From Syntrophorhabdus sp. (GTDB lineage Bacteria; Desulfobacterota; BSN033; UBA1163), in assembly GCA_020724025.1 (NCBI GenBank), contig DYHU01000139.1, positions 1,657 to 9,725 on the forward strand: DNA of 8,069 nucleotides, in the 5' to 3' direction. This document shows, one piece after another, positions 6,465 to 8,069 of this stretch (the stretch's first letter is position 1; the number at the start of each line of letters is the position of its first letter). Below the pieces are notes generated by a model. The model searched no databases. It was not told the DNA's origin and saw nothing but the letters and a program-made list of their open reading frames with translations. Position numbers and translations under genes: made by a program.

Positions 6465-6916
6465 GATATTATCCCATTAATCTGAATATAAAAGGAAAGG
6501 TTTGTGTTGTGATTGGCGGAGGTAGGGTGGCAGAAAGAAAGATAAAAAATATTCTCCTTTGCGGAGGTAAAGTAAAAGTAGTCAGTCCTGAATTGACCGA
6601 TCTGTTATCAGAAATGGTGAGGCGAAGGCAAATCGATCATATTCGATGTGATTATCATCCTGGTTTGTTAAAGGGAGCATTTTTAGCTTATGCGGCCACG
6701 TCCAATCGGAAAGTCAATGCTCAGATAGCAAAAGAGGCAGCACGATTGGGTATTCTGGTTAATGTGTGTGATTCAGCCAAGGAATCCACTTTTATTTTAC
6801 CCGCAGTATTGAGAAAGGGAGGAATCACCCTCAGCGTTTCTACGGATGGTATTTCTCCTGCAAAATCAGTAAGCATAAGAGATAGGTTGAAAAAGCTTTC
6901 TTTTGGGAAACTCTAA
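6461..6916 (+). CDS. sirC: Precorrin-2 dehydrogenase, short SirC/Met8-type (CysG N-terminal domain)
   Basis: This enzyme oxidises precorrin-2 to sirohydrochlorin with NAD+, the substrate for cobalt or iron insertion. The 151-residue protein shows the Rossmann nucleotide loop VIGGGRVAERK (residues 17-27), AYAATSNRKVN (76-86), VNVCDSAKESTFILPAVLRKG (split around 100-120) and LSVSTDGISPA (124-134). Asp104 corresponds to the conserved acidic residue implicated in catalysis in CysG and Met8p. Met8p, CysG and many SirC proteins carry a further helical dimerisation part after the SPA motif; here only about 17 residues remain before the TAA. Short forms such as Bacillus YlnF exist, so this may be natural. 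The 50 bases to cobA are too short to hold a displaced C terminus. ATG 6461 overlaps the cbiH stop as ATGA and has AAAAGGGA just upstream (6447-6454). Confidence 0.88.
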   Translation: MRYYPINLNIKGKVCVVIGGGRVAERKIKNILLCGGKVKVVSPELTDLLSEMVRRRQIDHIRCDYHPGLLKGAFLAYAATSNRKVNAQIAKEAARLGILVNVCDSAKESTFILPAVLRKGGITLSVSTDGISPAKSVSIRDRLKKLSFGKL

Positions 6917-6960
6917 TGCTTCATTTAAGAGGGATTAAAGACTTTGTGAGAGAGGGGTAG
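6916..6960 (+). other. Intergenic spacer holding a 14-codon open frame overlapping the sirC stop
   Basis: The sirC stop and an ATG overlap as TAATG (6914-6918). The frame runs 14 codons (peptide MLHLRGIKDFVREG) to TAG at 6958-6960, six bases before the cobA start. It may be chance, a leader that keeps ribosomes moving from sirC to cobA, or a remnant of a lost C-terminal part. I do not recognise the peptide and no strong ribosome binding site precedes it. I see no hairpin or terminator in this spacer. AGAGGGG at 6951-6957 is the likely ribosome binding site of cobA. Confidence 0.2.
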
Positions 6961-6966
6961 ATTGGA

Positions 6967-7716
6967 ATGCAACGAAGAAATAAAGGGATGGTATATCTTG
7001 TGGGAGCGGGACCTGGTGATCCTGAATTAATTACCGTCAAGGGCCTGAAACTTCTTCAAAAGGCAGATGTGATTATTTATGATTTTCTTATTGATAAGCA
7101 GTTACTCTGTTTTGCGAGGAAGGATGCAGAACTCATTTGTGTGGGAAAAACATCTTCACATCATTCGATAGAACAGGATGAAATAAATAAATTACTTGTA
7201 GAAAAGGCTAATCGAAATAGTATAGTCGTCCGTCTGAAAAATGGCGATCCCTTTATTTTTGGTCGCGGTGCGGAAGAAGCCCTCTTCCTGGCAGAACAAA
7301 ACATTCCCTACGAGGCAATTTCAGGTGTCAGTTCCGCAATCGCCGTTCCAGCTTCTGCAGGAGTGCCATTAACCCATCGGGATTATGCCTCATCCGTGGC
7401 GATCATAACCGGCCACCGAAGAGACGATGGAGAGGTCAAAGTCGTTAACGCAGATACCCTTGTATTTTTAATGCCCGTTGCCAATTTAGGGAGAATCGTC
7501 CAGAAGCTATTTGAAGTGGGGAAGAGTCCTGAAACCCCTTGCATATTGATCGAAAGAGGAACCATTCCTGGCCAGAAGGTTGTCCAGGGAAATCTGGGGA
7601 ATATTATAGAAAATTCGAAGGCGGAGGGGATTAAGCCGCCTGCCGTCTTCGTCGTGGGAGAGACCGTTCATCTGAGATATCGGTTGAATCAAACCCGGTT
7701 CTCTGAGGAAGGTTGA
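6967..7716 (+). CDS. cobA: Uroporphyrinogen-III C-methyltransferase (SUMT) CobA
   Basis: CobA methylates uroporphyrinogen III at C2 and C7 to give precorrin-2, the entry point to cobamides and sirohaem. The 249-residue product has VYLVGAGPGDPELITVKGL (residues 9-27), ADVIIYD (33-39), VRLKNGDPFIFGRGAEE (88-104), SGVSSAIAVPASAGVPLTHR (119-138) and ERGTIPGQ (196-203), all diagnostic of SUMT. Two small variations are visible: Asn92 where KGGDP is more usual, and SGVSSA where PGITSA is common. It is a stand-alone SUMT with no HemD or CysG fusion, so the dehydrogenase is supplied by the preceding gene. ATG 6967 follows AGAGGGG at 6951-6957 with nine bases between; an internal ATG at 6988 lies right at the core and is possible but less well served. 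Placing cobA beside sirC puts the two earliest steps last in the operon. Confidence 0.96.
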   Translation: MQRRNKGMVYLVGAGPGDPELITVKGLKLLQKADVIIYDFLIDKQLLCFARKDAELICVGKTSSHHSIEQDEINKLLVEKANRNSIVVRLKNGDPFIFGRGAEEALFLAEQNIPYEAISGVSSAIAVPASAGVPLTHRDYASSVAIITGHRRDDGEVKVVNADTLVFLMPVANLGRIVQKLFEVGKSPETPCILIERGTIPGQKVVQGNLGNIIENSKAEGIKPPAVFVVGETVHLRYRLNQTRFSEEG

Positions 7717-7750
7717 TCGGACGGTCTCTTGCTCTCTCAACGGTCGACCT

Positions 7751-7756
7751 GAAAGG
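7751..7756 (+). promoter_or_regulatory. Ribosome binding site of the cbiR-like gene
   Basis: GAAAGG lies six bases before GTG 7763. There is no ATG before the conserved TTSYI block, so this site is the main support for a GTG start. The 46-base gap between cobA and this gene has no clear terminator, so both are probably on the same transcript. Confidence 0.5.
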
Positions 7757-7762
7757 CGAAAC

Positions 7763-8069
7763 GTGAACCAGCCGCTTCTTAAGAATTATCGGGGAAGATT
7801 TCCGTTCAAACTGGCCACGACCTCTTATATCTATCCTGATTCAATCCTCCCGAACATAACGAGACTCGGTCCTTTTCTGGACGAGATTGAACTGGTCCTT
7901 TTCGAAAGTGGGGAGCAGGAGAATATCCCCGATGATCTCGAGATCGACGGACTATTGACCCTCTCCGATCTCCATGGGGTGGGGTTCAATGTCCACCTTC
8001 CTATAGATATATCCCTTGGCGATGAAAGCGAGGGAACCCGATCCAAAGGGATTTCCGCGGTAAAAAAGG
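7763..8069 (+). CDS. cbiR: Probable cobamide-remodelling phosphodiesterase CbiR, N-terminal fragment
   Basis: The frame runs from GTG 7763 off the right edge, giving 102 residues of a TIM-barrel protein. It opens with FPFKLATTSYIYPDSILPNI (residues 13-32), then LGPFLDEIELVLFES (35-49), and later GVGFNVHLPIDISLGD (72-87). The first strand with TTSYI, the DEIELVLFE strand and the NVHLP strand are the pattern of the xylose-isomerase/endonuclease IV-like family that contains CbiR. Known CbiR (studied in Akkermansia) cleaves the nucleotide loop of cobamides to give cobinamide phosphate-type products for rebuilding with another lower ligand. The cobamide operon context supports this over a sugar phosphate isomerase. 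The gene is missing its C-terminal part, including most metal ligands, so the call rests on the N-terminal pattern from memory of the family. It is richer in G+C (about 52% over 7861-7980 by hand count) than cbiG. Confidence 0.75.
   Translation, partial: MNQPLLKNYRGRFPFKLATTSYIYPDSILPNITRLGPFLDEIELVLFESGEQENIPDDLEIDGLLTLSDLHGVGFNVHLPIDISLGDESEGTRSKGISAVKK

Noticed and set aside
6917..6966. A terminator or attenuator between sirC and cobA.
   Set aside because: No stable hairpin or T-run is visible in this 50-base spacer.
7659..7729. A 9-base inverted repeat, AGAGACCGT at 7659-7667 and ACGGTCTCT at 7721-7729, spanning the end of cobA.
   Set aside because: The loop is 53 bases, there is no T-run after it and the first arm is inside coding sequence. 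It does not look like a terminator, and a repeat of this length can arise by chance.
1..8069. Cobalamin riboswitch, tRNA, CRISPR array, insertion sequence or prophage.
   Set aside because: Coding sequence fills nearly all of the window, the two gaps are 50 and 46 bases, and no B12-box-like stretch, terminal inverted repeat pair, spaced repeats or transposase was seen.

Overview
The window is one strand-consistent gene cluster for anaerobic (early cobalt insertion) cobamide synthesis, preceded by part of a cobalt uptake system. All supported genes are on the + strand and tightly packed. The full set of cbi-type genes, the short-form precorrin-2 dehydrogenase and a CbiR-like gene suggest an anaerobic Gram-negative bacterium, perhaps Desulfobacterota or Nitrospirota. 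That placement is inference from gene content only; no marker gene is present.

Layout: positions 1-201 hold the C-terminal tail of a small membrane protein, probably a subunit of the cobalt transporter. cbiQ (205-960) and cbiO (945-1784) encode the T component and ATPase of an energy-coupling-factor (ECF) cobalt importer. They are followed by cbiD (C1 methylation), cbiE (C5), cbiL (C20), cbiF (C11), cbiG (ring opening, loss of the C2 unit) and cbiH (C17). Next come a short Met8/SirC-type precorrin-2 dehydrogenase and cobA (uroporphyrinogen III methyltransferase). The right edge cuts the start of a TIM-barrel gene that strongly resembles the cobamide-remodelling phosphodiesterase CbiR.

How the genes work together: CobA makes precorrin-2, the SirC-type enzyme oxidises it to sirohydrochlorin, and CbiQO with unseen partners supplies Co2+. 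After cobalt insertion, CbiL, CbiH, CbiF, CbiG, CbiD and CbiE modify the macrocycle. Not in the window are the cobaltochelatase (CbiK/CbiX), CbiT, CbiJ, CbiC, CbiA and all lower-ligand genes. CbiR, if confirmed, adds salvage and remodelling of finished cobamides to a de novo cluster.

Neighbouring genes are mostly joined by ATGA start/stop overlaps (1781, 2851, 4981, 6461) or longer overlaps, which indicates a single operon with translational coupling. The only gaps longer than a few bases are 6917-6966 and 7717-7762. I found no promoter, cobalamin riboswitch, terminator, tRNA, rRNA, CRISPR array or mobile element. The promoter and any riboswitch would be expected upstream of position 1.

I see no wholly new system. 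The points worth a second look are a CbiG that appears to lack its middle domain, a vacant cbiT slot between cbiE and cbiL, a cbiH start that may be a non-standard AUA codon behind a good ribosome binding site, an unusually short SirC, the CbiR-like gene, and uneven base composition along the cluster.
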